The notes under the pieces were generated by a model. It did no database searches and had not been told where the DNA came from. It worked only from the letters and a program-made list of their open reading frames with translations. A program made the position numbers and the translations under genes. This document shows positions 1 to 8,042 of a DNA stretch of 64,000 bases, one piece after another. How positions within the stretch are numbered: the first letter of the stretch is position 1; every line of letters begins with the position of its first letter. This DNA comes from Rhodococcus sp. ARC_M6 (lineage in GTDB: Bacteria; Actinomycetota; Actinomycetes; Mycobacteriales; Mycobacteriaceae), in contig NZ_JALGQH010000016.1 in NCBI RefSeq assembly GCF_022810305.1, positions 1-64,000 on the forward strand, given 5' to 3'.

Positions 1-76
1 GTTGGACTTCTGCGACCATCCGAACCGCCCGCTCACGCAGCTCGGGTGGGTACCTCTTGTTCGTTGCTGACGACAT
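1..76 (-). CDS. IS3-family transposase OrfA, N-terminal fragment (runs off the window)
   Basis: Reading leftward from an ATG at 76, the first 25 codons give a typical IS3-family OrfA start (basic N-terminus, then RYPPELRERAVRMV, the opening of the Tnp_1 helix-turn-helix). The rest lies outside the window. OrfA normally binds the terminal repeats and is fused to OrfB by programmed frameshifting. A 27-bp terminal-like sequence at 101-127 lies just upstream, as expected for the 5' end of the element. Confident on family; completeness cannot be judged. Confidence 0.75.
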   Translation of the reverse strand, partial: MSSATNKRYPPELRERAVRMVAEVQ

Positions 77-100
77 GACTCCATCTTTCCCAAAGGATGA

Positions 101-127
101 AGTCTCCGGAAACTCCGGTGCGATTCA
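101..127. repeat. IS3-type terminal sequence, copy 1
   Basis: The 27 bases here (AGTCTCCGGAAACTCCGG... ending GATTCA) recur in the same orientation at 4690-4716 with one mismatch. On the minus strand both begin TGAATCG, matching the TG...CA ends of IS3 elements. This copy lies just upstream of the OrfA fragment ending at 76, so it is probably that element's terminal inverted repeat. The pair flanks the whole 4.6-kb IS cluster as direct repeats. Confidence 0.6.
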
Positions 128-516
128 ATCCGATCATGGCTGAGTCCGTTGTCATCTACATCGATGCGCTTGCAACAAAGGTGTATTGGGAACAAGAATC
201 GGACGTCACCAAGCTCACTTTGAATCGCATGTAGGTGTTTGTAGTGGCCGGTCCGGGGCTGGCTGACAGGATAGGTGCCGTCGCTACAACGCCGTGTGAC
301 TCATGAATCGCTTTGCTCCTTTTCGGATGCACTGGCCGGGGTTTGTCCACTCTGTCGTGGCGGCGACGCCGGTCCGGTCCTGCTTCGGTGGCTTGATCTT
401 CAAGCCTGCCCGACCCCGTAGCGCGAGGTCGTGGCCCATTACAGGCCTGCCTCGAAGTGCTCTTTCCGGGCCGACGCCGACAACGACGTCGCCCATCGGA
501 AAGGACATCCGTCGCT
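128..516. other. Gap without a recognisable gene
   Basis: No supported coding sequence. The right part probably contains the unlocated left end of the IS110-family element that starts coding at 517. Open frames on either strand here are arginine-rich and look like chance frames of GC-rich DNA. Confidence 0.5.
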
Positions 517-1577
517 ATGCCTATCGTCGCAGACAACTACGAGATCGTCATCGGTGTAGATACCCACGCTGCCGCCCATGCGCTGTGTGTTGTGGCCGCT
601 GTAACCGGTGCCGTGCATGACAAAGCAAGTTTTCCGGCAAGTCCAGCGGGTCTTGATCGGGCCCGCACGTGGATTGCACACAGAGCAGGTCAACAAGCCG
701 CCCTCGTCGTCATCGAAGGCATCGGCTCCTACGGCGCCGGACTCTCCGACCGCGTTCTTGCGGCGGGATTCCCGGTAGCCGAACCCATCCGTGATGGGTT
801 CGGCGGATCGGAGAGGAGTCGGTAAGACCGACGATCTCGACGCCGCTCGGATCGCCCGGTCAGTTCTGTCTGTCGACATCGATCGACTGCGCCGACCACG
901 TGCGGACGGATCGCGAGTGGCGATGCGCGTTCTCGTGGTCGCCCGCGAACAGATGACGTGTGAACGGACGCGCGCGGTCAATGCGTTGACGGCTTTGGTT
1001 CGCACTGTCGAACTTGGTGTAGATGCACGAAAATCGTTGGCATACAGTCAGATAAAGGAGATCGCAACGTGGCGAGCTCGGTCCGAGGACGCCACCACTG
1101 CGACGTGCCGAGCGGAAGCCGTGCGACTAGCCAAGAGGATTCGTGCGCTCGATGCGGAGTTGGTTGACAATCGAAAGTCTCTCCACGCATTGGCGGCGAC
1201 CAATGTGCCGGAACTGACTGCCGCGGTCGGGGTCGGCGCGGTGGTTGCAGCGACTGTCCTGATCACGCGGTCACATGCAGGTCGGGTGCGCTCCGAGGCT
1301 GCGTTCGCCTCACTCGCCGGGACCTGCCCGGTCCCGGCTTCGTCAGGTAACACGGTGCGCTACAGGCTCAATCGTGGCGGTGACCGCCGTCTGAACAGAG
1401 CACTGACCACCATCATCCGTCGTGAGGATGCGAGTTGATCCCCAAACCCGTACCTACGTCGAACGTCGACGAACCGAAGGCCGCACGACCAAGGAGATCA
1501 TGCGATCTCTCAAGCGTTACGTCACCCGGCAGCTGTTCCGGACACTCGCCGCCGCACACCCGATCTTGGTGTCTTGA
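517..1577 (+). pseudogene. IS110-family transposase, two frameshifts
   Basis: Three consecutive frames together rebuild an IS110-family transposase. The first runs from ATG 517 (preceded by GGAAAGGA) and holds the RuvC-like DEDD start IVIGVDTHAAAHALCV. The second, from about 791, has the conserved RGVGKTDDLDAARIAR block and the C-terminal transposase_20 part (ELTAAVGVGAVVAATVL, FASLAGTCPVPASSG). The third, from about 1426 to the stop at 1575-1577, gives the usual tail MRVDPQTRTYVERRRTEG. Frame changes fall near 780-815 and near 1425-1430, so no full protein can be made without two shifts. A perfect palindrome marks the first break. IS110 elements lack long terminal repeats, so the ends were not located. 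Confidence 0.85.
778..804. repeat. 27-bp perfect palindrome at the IS110 frameshift
   Basis: GCCGAACCCATC, a three-base loop CGT, then GATGGGTTCGGC. It lies exactly where the transposase reading frame changes (VAEP... to ...RRGVGKTDD), so it is probably part of the mutation rather than a functional site. Confidence 0.7.
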
Positions 1578-2096
1578 CAGATATAGAAGCATCCCGGCGA
1601 TTCAAAATCCATCGGTGTTGCGACGTTGACTAGAACCCAAGGTGCCATACCTTGATCAGTTTTCACCTGCCGTCGACATGCCCGACCATAAGGTTGGTGG
1701 GGTTTCTGGAGATTGGTGAATCGGGTCAGAGTCAGCTGGACCTCACAGACGAGCTGCTTGGCAATGAGAGTGCTCAATTTCTGCATGGGGTAGCGGACGG
1801 CAGGCCGATACCCTCCTTGAGGTCCATCTCGCCAACGGAACCAAGAAGACTATTGCGCATCGACCCGGCTCCTCGCATTGACGACACCGTGACGGGACAC
1901 CTCAGAAACGTGCAAGTACCGGGTGCAGCCCCACCCACCGAGCGGAGACGAACGCCTTTTAGGTCATGAGTCGTCTGCGTATGCGGGCGTCCGTCAACCG
2001 CCGACTAATCGTGGGGAGGTCTAGACCAGATAGATCAGCCAACATCGGTTCGAGATCGATCCACACTCAACCCATACTCCCAACAGTTCCTGTATA
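1578..2096. other. Gap of about 520 bp between IS elements
   Basis: No recognisable gene, repeat or RNA. A frame on the plus strand (1652-1969) is open but has no recognisable motif and no convincing ribosome site. Probably degraded DNA between transposon insertions. Confidence 0.4.
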
Positions 2097-2123
2097 TGAA
2101 CCGTGCCGGGTTTCTTGCCGCTC

Positions 2124-3048
2124 CTATGCTGGCGACATCTCCGGCTGGAGAATCGATAATTGAGAGTAATAGACGGCCTCGAACTCGTCCGGAGTGACAT
2201 AGTCCAAGGTGCTGTGCAGACGGCGGGTATTGAACCAATCCACCCAATTCCATCGTCGCGAATTCGATGTCGTCGATCGTCTTGATCGGGCCCTGCAGAA
2301 AGGGACTACTCTTGGAAACCGCTTCTGTCTTGAACAGTCCGATCGTCGACTCCGCGAGGGCATTGTCGTAGGCGTCGCCGACACTTCCAATTGAAGCTGC
2401 AATCCCTTCCAACACAAGCGTTTCCGCGAAGGAAATAGATGTATATTGGCTACCGGCATCGCTGTGATGGATCAACCCATCACCGACCCGATGTCCACCG
2501 TGATCGCGTCGCCACAACGCCATCTTCAAGGCCGTGGTGACCATGCCCGTGTCCTTCACTGTCGAGGCATGCCAGCCGACGATTGCCCGGGAGAAGCAGT
2601 CGATCACGAAAGCGACGTAGACGAACCCCGCCCACGTTCGGCAATAAGTGAAATCGGTAACCCATGTGCGGTTCGGAGCTTCAGCGGTGAAATCGCGATC
2701 GAGCAGGTCTGGTGCCCGCCGGCTGTCCTTGCCGCCTGGAATCGTGGTTCGGTGCTGTCTGCCTCTGACCACCCCGTTCAGTCCTTCGTCGCGCATCAAA
2801 CGGTCGACGGTGCAGGCAGCGACGTGGTGGCCTTTGCGGCGCAGATAAGCCGTCATCTTTCGTCGGCCGTAGAGCCCTTCGGCAGTGCCGATCGTGGACC
2901 GCAGTTCCTTGGTGAGGTGGGCGTCGGTGATCGTCCTTGCAGATGGTGGTGAGGTTTTCCAGTTGCGGTATGTGCGTGGGGCGACCTGGATTCCTTGTGT
3001 GGTGAGCACTCGGCAGATCGACTCGACCCTGAAATTTTGTGCACGCAT
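2124..3048 (-). pseudogene. IS3-family transposase OrfB, frameshifted near the C-terminus
   Basis: DDE integrase-type OrfB. The rve core motifs are visible: TWVTDFTYC with the first Asp, LIHHSDAGSQYTS with the second, and NALAESTIGLFKTE with the Glu. The frame then breaks near 2255-2275: the conserved C-terminal NWVDWFNTRRLHSTLDYVTP is only found in the next frame, ending at 2124, whereas the original frame runs on into nonsense. OrfB overlaps the end of OrfA in the -1 frame without a stop up to it, as in IS3 elements that fuse OrfA and OrfB by -1 slippage. The element is therefore probably unable to move on its own, unless the shift is a sequencing error. Confidence 0.8.
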
Positions 3049-3068
3049 GTCGTCGATGAACTGGACTA

Positions 3069-3380
3069 TCAGCGGCGGCGAGGGTCGAGTTCCCTCGCGA
3101 AGAAAATCGATGCCGACTTCAGAATTTCGTTGGCTTCCTTGAGTTCTCGGTTCTCACGCTCGAGTTCCTTGATCCGCATTTGCTCCGCGGTGCTCGCTCC
3201 GGGCACCTCCTGAGCATCGACCTGGGCTTGCTTGGTCCAGTTCCGCAGCGATTCGGCGCCGATACCGAGTTTCGGGCCTATCACCTGGCATGCGGAGTAG
3301 ACGGACCGGTATTCGTCGAGTTGGTCGAGGACCATCTTGACGGCTCGCTCACGTTGCTCGGGTGGGTAACGCTTGGGCAT
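3069..3380 (-). CDS. IS3-family transposase OrfA
   Basis: A 103-residue OrfA beginning MPKRYPPEQRERAVKMV, with the helix-turn-helix in the first 60 residues and a C-terminal leucine-zipper-like helix (IKELERENRELKEANEILKS). ATG 3380 was preferred to 3389 because AAGGA sits about eight bases upstream of it. Ends just before OrfB in the -1 frame. Confidence 0.85.
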   Translation of the reverse strand: MPKRYPPEQRERAVKMVLDQLDEYRSVYSACQVIGPKLGIGAESLRNWTKQAQVDAQEVPGASTAEQMRIKELERENRELKEANEILKSASIFFARELDPRRR

Positions 3381-3468
3381 GATCTGCATCCTTCACAAAA
3401 ACGGATGCGGCATCAAACCCGGCACGGTTCAATGTGCCCCGAGTTTCGTGTAGTCGCGATATTTGACT

Positions 3469-4317
3469 TCAGGCTACGGGCTGACGTGTGAAGTGTATGT
3501 TCTCGAACTCGATCGGGGTCAGCATCCCGAGGGCACTGTGCCGGCGTTGGCGATTGTGGAAGATCTCGAGGTATTCGAACATAGCGTTGGCCAGTTCGAT
3601 CCTTGTTCTCCATCGTTTCCGGTTCAATAGCTCGGTTTGCATTCGGCCCCAGAAAGATTCGATGACGGCATTGTCATAGCAATCGCCGATCGATCCCATT
3701 GACGGGACCAGGCCCGAGTCGTGGGCCCGGCGGGTGAACGCCCAGGATGTGAACTGAACTCCGTGGTCAGAATGTATCAACGTGCCGGGCGTCGGATCCC
3801 GATTCGAAATAGCCATTCCCAGAGCGTTCGTCACCAACGTCGCCGTCTGAGAACTGTCAATCGACCAACCGACAACCCGCCTCGAAAACGCGTCCAAGAC
3901 AACAGCGCAGTAGATTTTTCCTTCGCGCGTGGGATGTTCCGTAATGTCCGTGACCCACAGCTTGTTCGGCTCGTCGCGGGTAAATTTACGGTCCACGAGA
4001 TCGCTCGCAGTCGGGGTCTGATGCTTGGAGCGCGCACGTTTGTTTCCCGGAAGCCCTTTCACACCAGCAGTTCTCATCAACAACTCGACACAGCCGTGTC
4101 CAACAGCAATGCCGTGACCAAGGGTAAGTTCGGCATGAACACGCCGGGCGCCGTAGGTGCCATGCGAGGCGGTGTGAACCTCGGTGATCAGCTGCGTCAA
4201 CCAGGCATGTCGCAATGAACGTTCCGAGGGTGGCCGGTTTCGCCACTCGTAGAAACCAGACTCGGACACCTCCAGAACCCGGCATGCCGTCTGCACGGGT
4301 AGTCCTTCCTTGGCCAT
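3469..4317 (-). CDS. IS3-family transposase OrfB (DDE)
   Basis: 282 residues with a complete rve domain: D124 in WVTDITEH, D184 in LIHSDHGVQFT and E220 in VIESFWGRMQTE, the last two 35 residues apart (the DD35E spacing of IS3). The C-terminus HNRQRRHSALGMLTPIEFE is the usual family ending. Its ATG overlaps the OrfA stop as TGATG, so translation is coupled or the proteins are fused by frameshifting. Performs strand transfer of the element. Confidence 0.9.
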   Translation of the reverse strand: MAKEGLPVQTACRVLEVSESGFYEWRNRPPSERSLRHAWLTQLITEVHTASHGTYGARRVHAELTLGHGIAVGHGCVELLMRTAGVKGLPGNKRARSKHQTPTASDLVDRKFTRDEPNKLWVTDITEHPTREGKIYCAVVLDAFSRRVVGWSIDSSQTATLVTNALGMAISNRDPTPGTLIHSDHGVQFTSWAFTRRAHDSGLVPSMGSIGDCYDNAVIESFWGRMQTELLNRKRWRTRIELANAMFEYLEIFHNRQRRHSALGMLTPIEFENIHFTRQPVA

Positions 4318-4619
4318 CACTTCGATCGCTTCGAACCGCCTTTTGGGAGCACCACCGACTTCAGTAACTCGGTGGACCGTGTGGCAATGGCCAGTTCGGT
4401 CTCCAACTGAGCGATGCGGCGGCGGGCAGCGGCGAGTTCCGCGCTCTCGATCGAGCTCAGCCCCGGCTTCTGTCCGGTATCGATGAGCTCCTGATTGCGC
4501 CAGTTGTAGATCGTCTGCTCGGTGACATCGAGACCTGAGGCGACCTCGGCAACCGTGCGGCCTGACTTCAACAGATCGAGGACTTTCCGGCGGAACTCGG
4601 GTGGATAACGTCGGGGCAT
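4317..4619 (-). CDS. IS3-family transposase OrfA
   Basis: 100 residues starting MPRRYPPEFRRKVLDLL, with a clear helix-turn-helix (TVAEVASGLDVTEQTIYNWRN) and a C-terminal coiled coil (AARRRIAQLETELAIA) ending GGSKRSK. GAGAGAGG lies upstream of ATG 4619. Binds the terminal repeats of the element; partner of the OrfB that follows. Confidence 0.9.
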   Translation of the reverse strand: MPRRYPPEFRRKVLDLLKSGRTVAEVASGLDVTEQTIYNWRNQELIDTGQKPGLSSIESAELAAARRRIAQLETELAIATRSTELLKSVVLPKGGSKRSK

Positions 4620-4689
4620 CGTGGACCTCTCTCGGGTGCATCAATGCCTGAAGTAAAACAAACGAACTCCGGAAAACTCGGGGTACATC

Positions 4690-4716
4690 AGTCTCCGGAA
4701 ACTCCGGTTCGATTCA
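4690..4716. repeat. IS3-type terminal sequence, copy 2
   Basis: Same 27 bases as 101-127 with one mismatch, ending GATTCA. It sits two bases from the right end of the intact IS3 element and has no transposase of its own, so it is the stump of an older insertion into which the other elements landed. Confidence 0.6.
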
Positions 4717-4990
4717 GTTTCTGGTGCACCTGTGACTACTGCGTCTCGGTAGAGAGTCAGTAGATGGTGTTCGAGCATTTCGGTGTCGTGGCAGCTCGTC
4801 CAACCGGTCTCGTCGTTCATTTGTAAGTATTGGATCAAGGCGTTATGGAGTTCAGGTATCCGACCGCCCACTTTTACTGATACCGTGAGTTACATTAAAT
4901 CTGACCGGCCGAGTGTGATCGTGCAAGCGGCCCTCGATTCCACCGACCACCGCGAGAAGTACCTGCGGTGAGAACTGCAGGGGAGATGTC

Positions 4991-5998
4991 ATGACGCTCG
5001 CGGTGCCGCTCGACAAGCGCGCAGAAGTATCCGAGGACTCGTACAACGAGACGCTTCGGCTCCTGTCGGAGGGTTCGGTGCACAAGCATTTCGATCCGTA
5101 TCTCGACATCGATTGGGATTCTCCCGAGTTCGCTGTTGTTGCGAACGATCGCCGTTGGATCCTGCCGGTCGAGTCTGATCCGTTGGGGGCTCATCCGTGG
5201 TATCAGGCGCAGCCGGAGGCCAGGCAGATCGAGATCGGTATGTGGCGTCAGGCGAACATTGCGAAGGTTGGTCTTCAGTTCGAGAACATTCTGATTCGCG
5301 GTTTGATGCAGTACGTCTTCTCGTTGCCCAACGATTCGGCCGAGGCGCGTTATTGCACGCACGAGTCGGTCGAAGAGTGCAATCACACGATGATGTTCCA
5401 GGAGATGGTCAACCGCATCGGTGTCGATGCTCCGGGTATGAGCCGTCCGATGAAGATGCTTGCTCCTTTCGTCCCTCTCGTTGCGGGTCCGTTCCCGGAG
5501 CTGTTCTTCGTCGGTGTCCTTGCCGGTGAGGAGCCGATCGATCACATTCAGAAGAGCGTGTTGCGTGGTGGTGGCCGGATCCATCCGATCATGGAGTCGG
5601 TCATGGCCATTCATGTGGCCGAGGAAGCGCGTCATATCTCGTTCGCGCACAAGCTTCTGAGCCGTCGCATCCCGCTGATGTCACGCCCGAACCGGTTCGT
5701 CCTCTCGCTGCTGTTCCCGATCGTCATGCGCATTCTCTGTGACGCCATCGTCGTGCCGCCGAAGTCGTTCTGGAAGCAGTTCGACATCCCGAAGTCCGTG
5801 AAGAAGGACCTGTTCTGGGATCTGTCCGAGTCGCGTCAGACTCTGCGTAACTACTTCGGTGACGTCCGCATGCTGGCTACCGACGCCGGCCTGATGAACC
5901 GCGGGTCGCGCCTGGTGTGGAAGGCCTGCAAGATGGACGGCCGTGCATCGCGTTTTCGTAGTGAGCCTGATCGCAGCGCGCACAACGCCGCGGCCTAG
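4991..5998 (+). CDS. AurF-like diiron oxygenase
   Basis: 335 residues resembling the p-aminobenzoate N-oxygenase (AurF) family of non-haem diiron oxygenases. Candidate iron ligands: E98 (LQFENI), the ExxH pair E129-H132 (VEECNH), E180/E181 (LAGEEPIDH) and HxxEExRH at H208, E212 and H215. Relatives oxidise aryl amines to nitro compounds or hydroxylate other substrates; the substrate here is unknown. ATG 4991 follows GGGGAG at good spacing, with about 275 bp of untranslated DNA upstream, so it probably has its own promoter. It faces the oxidative operon on the other strand and may act on a related substrate, which is inference from position only. Confidence 0.75.
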   Translation: MTLAVPLDKRAEVSEDSYNETLRLLSEGSVHKHFDPYLDIDWDSPEFAVVANDRRWILPVESDPLGAHPWYQAQPEARQIEIGMWRQANIAKVGLQFENILIRGLMQYVFSLPNDSAEARYCTHESVEECNHTMMFQEMVNRIGVDAPGMSRPMKMLAPFVPLVAGPFPELFFVGVLAGEEPIDHIQKSVLRGGGRIHPIMESVMAIHVAEEARHISFAHKLLSRRIPLMSRPNRFVLSLLFPIVMRILCDAIVVPPKSFWKQFDIPKSVKKDLFWDLSESRQTLRNYFGDVRMLATDAGLMNRGSRLVWKACKMDGRASRFRSEPDRSAHNAAA

Positions 5999-6277
5999 GG
6001 GGCGGCGCCTCTCCCGGGCCGCTGCGTTTACCGAGGTTTCCCAACGGCCTTATGCACATGACTATTTCGACGTATTGTGCAGATGGTGCAGACGTCTGTC
6101 TCTGTGGGTCAGGATTACCATCCATCCATCCTGCCCTGTGATTCGGATATGGCTGATTGTTTTTAAACAGGTTGTGCTGCAACATATTTTAGACGCACTT
6201 CCGTCTAGGGTGATCCAATCCTTCGACAAGGCACGCACACGACATTTTACAATTCGGCACCCGTCAATCCCGCTCGT

Positions 6278-6688
6278 TCAGGAACGCTGGAGCGGAATCT
6301 CCGCAAGCGTACCGGCGATCGCGAATCCGCCTGCGATCGCGCAGCCCGCGATTCGAGTGCGTCGCGGCAGATTGGCTGTCATGGCGAAGGCGCCGGTATC
6401 CCAGACATCGACCGCCACGCCGGCTCGCAGCAGCGTTCGAACTGCTTTCGGGGCGCACAGAGTCGCAGCGAAAAGGCCGCCACCGATGTAGATTTCACGG
6501 ATTCCGAAGGTTCGAGCCGTTGCGCGGACGGTTGCACGTGCCGCGTCAGGTCCGGCGATGAGGTCGTTGGCGCGGGTGGGCGCGATCATATGTGCCACGC
6601 CGATCGCCGTACGAGCCAGACCCACAATTTCGGGGAGGTGGCGGACGAGAGTTGAGCGGCGGGCGGACGATGTCGAACCGAAGGTCAT
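6278..6688 (-). CDS. Small membrane protein of unknown function
   Basis: 136 residues from ATG 6688, chosen because AAGGA lies just upstream; longer frames run into the neighbouring reductase gene. Contains two or three hydrophobic stretches (IYIGGGLFAATLCA; AGCAIAGGFAIAGTLA) separated by arginine-rich parts, and resembles the small DUF4267-like membrane proteins only in general layout. Starts 11 bp after the ferredoxin reductase and is the last gene of the operon, so it may help transport or anchoring, but no function can be assigned. Confidence 0.5.
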   Translation of the reverse strand: MTFGSTSSARRSTLVRHLPEIVGLARTAIGVAHMIAPTRANDLIAGPDAARATVRATARTFGIREIYIGGGLFAATLCAPKAVRTLLRAGVAVDVWDTGAFAMTANLPRRTRIAGCAIAGGFAIAGTLAEIPLQRS

Positions 6689-6699
6689 CTGTGTGTTCC

Positions 6700-7848
6700 T
6701 TACCTCGAGAGAGTTGTCTGTTCGCGTGCGATACGCCGGAGAAGTCCCACCGATTTTTTGATCCCGTATGCCACCACCGTTTTTCGGCCGTTGGGATGCG
6801 TCCATTGGAGCAAAGCTGATCCTTCGTTCACGGAGCCGTCGAGAACGGTCGGCTCACCCAGGAGGGGGAGTGGGCCGACCACTTTGATCGACAGTCCCAG
6901 GATTTCGGTCCAGAAGTAGTCGTCGGTCGGAGGGCATGTGGGTTCGAGACCCAGTGCCGAAGCGGCTGCGACTTTCCCCTGGGCGACTGCGTTCGACCAG
7001 AACGGTTGCCTGCGCTGTGGCACCGAGCTACAAAAATGGGAGACGTCTCCGGCAGCGAAGACATTCGGTATTGCGGTCGCGCACCGGGCGTCGATACCGA
7101 CGCCCTGTGTGTCGGCGGCACCGGAACTTTCGAGCCAGTGCGAGTCGGGAATTTCGCCGGCGCAGGTCACGACGAGATCCGCATGTAGTTCTCGATCCGA
7201 GAGGGCTATTCCGGTGACGGGATCGCCGATCAGTTCGACGGGCCGATCGGTGCGCACTATCTGCACCGGCGAGGATCGCGCACGGGCGGTGATTGCCCCG
7301 GACAGAAACGACCCGAGGATACGTTGGAGCGGTGCATCGACGTCTACCACGGTGACTGCGATGCCGCGCGCTGCACATACACTGGCGACTTCCATTCCCA
7401 GAAAGCCGGCGCCGACGACGATCGCCGAATCGGCCGCGTCGAGCCGAGTGCCCAGCTCCCGGGCGTCGGCGAATGTTCGCAACACCAACTCCCCGTGTTG
7501 GGTGGGGGCACCGATACGGCGGGCTCGAGCTCCGGTTGCGACGATGAGGGCATCGAAGCGAACTTGGCGTCCATCAGTGAGTAGAACTGCTTGTAGGTCG
7601 GTGTCGAGGCCGGTCGCGGTGCCGCGGATGGCAGTGATGTCGAGGTCCGATAGATCCCACACCTCGGCTTCCTTCGCCCCCTCTTTGAGGATGTGCTTGG
7701 ACAACGGTGGCCGGGCGTAGGAGCCGTCGCTGTCTGCCCCGATCATCGTGATGGGTCCGAGGTGGCCGCGCGCACGGAGTTCGCGTGCAGCTGTGCATCC
7801 TGCAATGGAATCGCCGACGATGACGATGTGGCGATCGGAGGTACTCAC
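6700..7848 (-). CDS. Ferredoxin reductase (NAD(P)H, FAD)
   Basis: 382 residues. The FAD-binding site is near the start (VIVGDSIAGCTAA), the NAD(P)H site in the middle (VVGAGFLGMEVA), and the second FAD motif follows (NVFAAGDVSHF), as in reductases serving P450s and ring-hydroxylating oxygenases. It uses a GTG start that overlaps the ferredoxin stop as GTGA. Passes electrons from NAD(P)H to the adjacent ferredoxin and from there to the P450, giving a complete three-component system within the operon. Confidence 0.88.
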   Translation of the reverse strand: MSTSDRHIVIVGDSIAGCTAARELRARGHLGPITMIGADSDGSYARPPLSKHILKEGAKEAEVWDLSDLDITAIRGTATGLDTDLQAVLLTDGRQVRFDALIVATGARARRIGAPTQHGELVLRTFADARELGTRLDAADSAIVVGAGFLGMEVASVCAARGIAVTVVDVDAPLQRILGSFLSGAITARARSSPVQIVRTDRPVELIGDPVTGIALSDRELHADLVVTCAGEIPDSHWLESSGAADTQGVGIDARCATAIPNVFAAGDVSHFCSSVPQRRQPFWSNAVAQGKVAAASALGLEPTCPPTDDYFWTEILGLSIKVVGPLPLLGEPTVLDGSVNEGSALLQWTHPNGRKTVVAYGIKKSVGLLRRIAREQTTLSR

Positions 7849-8042
7849 TGTTGCTCTTTCAGCGCGGCAACGGGGCAGGCGCCGATCGCCGAGCGGGCGC
7901 CGGGAGCGAGCTCGTCCGGAATGTCTGTATTTTCGTACGCATAGGAGAGTTCGCCTTCGTCGTCGAGGCTGAACACCTTCGGCGCCTGTTCGGTGCAGAT
8001 ACCGTGGCCTTCGCAGCGGTCCCAGTCGACGCTGATCTTCAT
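7845..8042 (-). CDS. [3Fe-4S]-type ferredoxin
   Basis: 65 residues, MKISVDWDRC..., with C-x2-H-x2-C (CEGHGIC) and a distal CPV. The missing cysteine of the usual CxxCxxC set (His in its place) is typical of [3Fe-4S] ferredoxins that reduce actinobacterial P450s. Its ATG overlaps the P450 stop (ATGA) and its stop overlaps the reductase start, so the three are translationally coupled. Confidence 0.9.
   Translation of the reverse strand: MKISVDWDRCEGHGICTEQAPKVFSLDDEGELSYAYENTDIPDELAPGARSAIGACPVAALKEQQ

Larger units (their letters stand above)
2097..3431 (-). mobile_element. IS3-family element with matching terminal repeats
   Basis: The left end reads TGAACCGTGCCGGGTTT (from 2097) and the right end, on the opposite strand, starts with the same 17 bases (ending at 3431), giving a 1335-bp element with TG...CA termini. 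OrfA (3069-3380) and OrfB (2124-3048) lie on the minus strand. The flanking three bases differ (ATA on the left, ATG on the right), so no target duplication is visible. The right end is separated by a single base from the next IS3 element, which starts at 3433. Confidence 0.85.
3433..4687 (-). mobile_element. IS3-family element, apparently intact
   Basis: The left end reads TGTGCCCCGAGTTT from 3433. The right end, on the minus strand from 4687, reads TGTACCCCGAGTTTTCC, so the ends match over 13 of the first 14 bases. The 1255-bp element carries OrfA and OrfB on the minus strand, both uninterrupted. Its left end is one base from the right end of the preceding IS3 element and its right end is two bases from a 27-bp terminal fragment of a third element, so it looks inserted at or beside other IS ends. 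No target duplication is visible. Confidence 0.85.
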
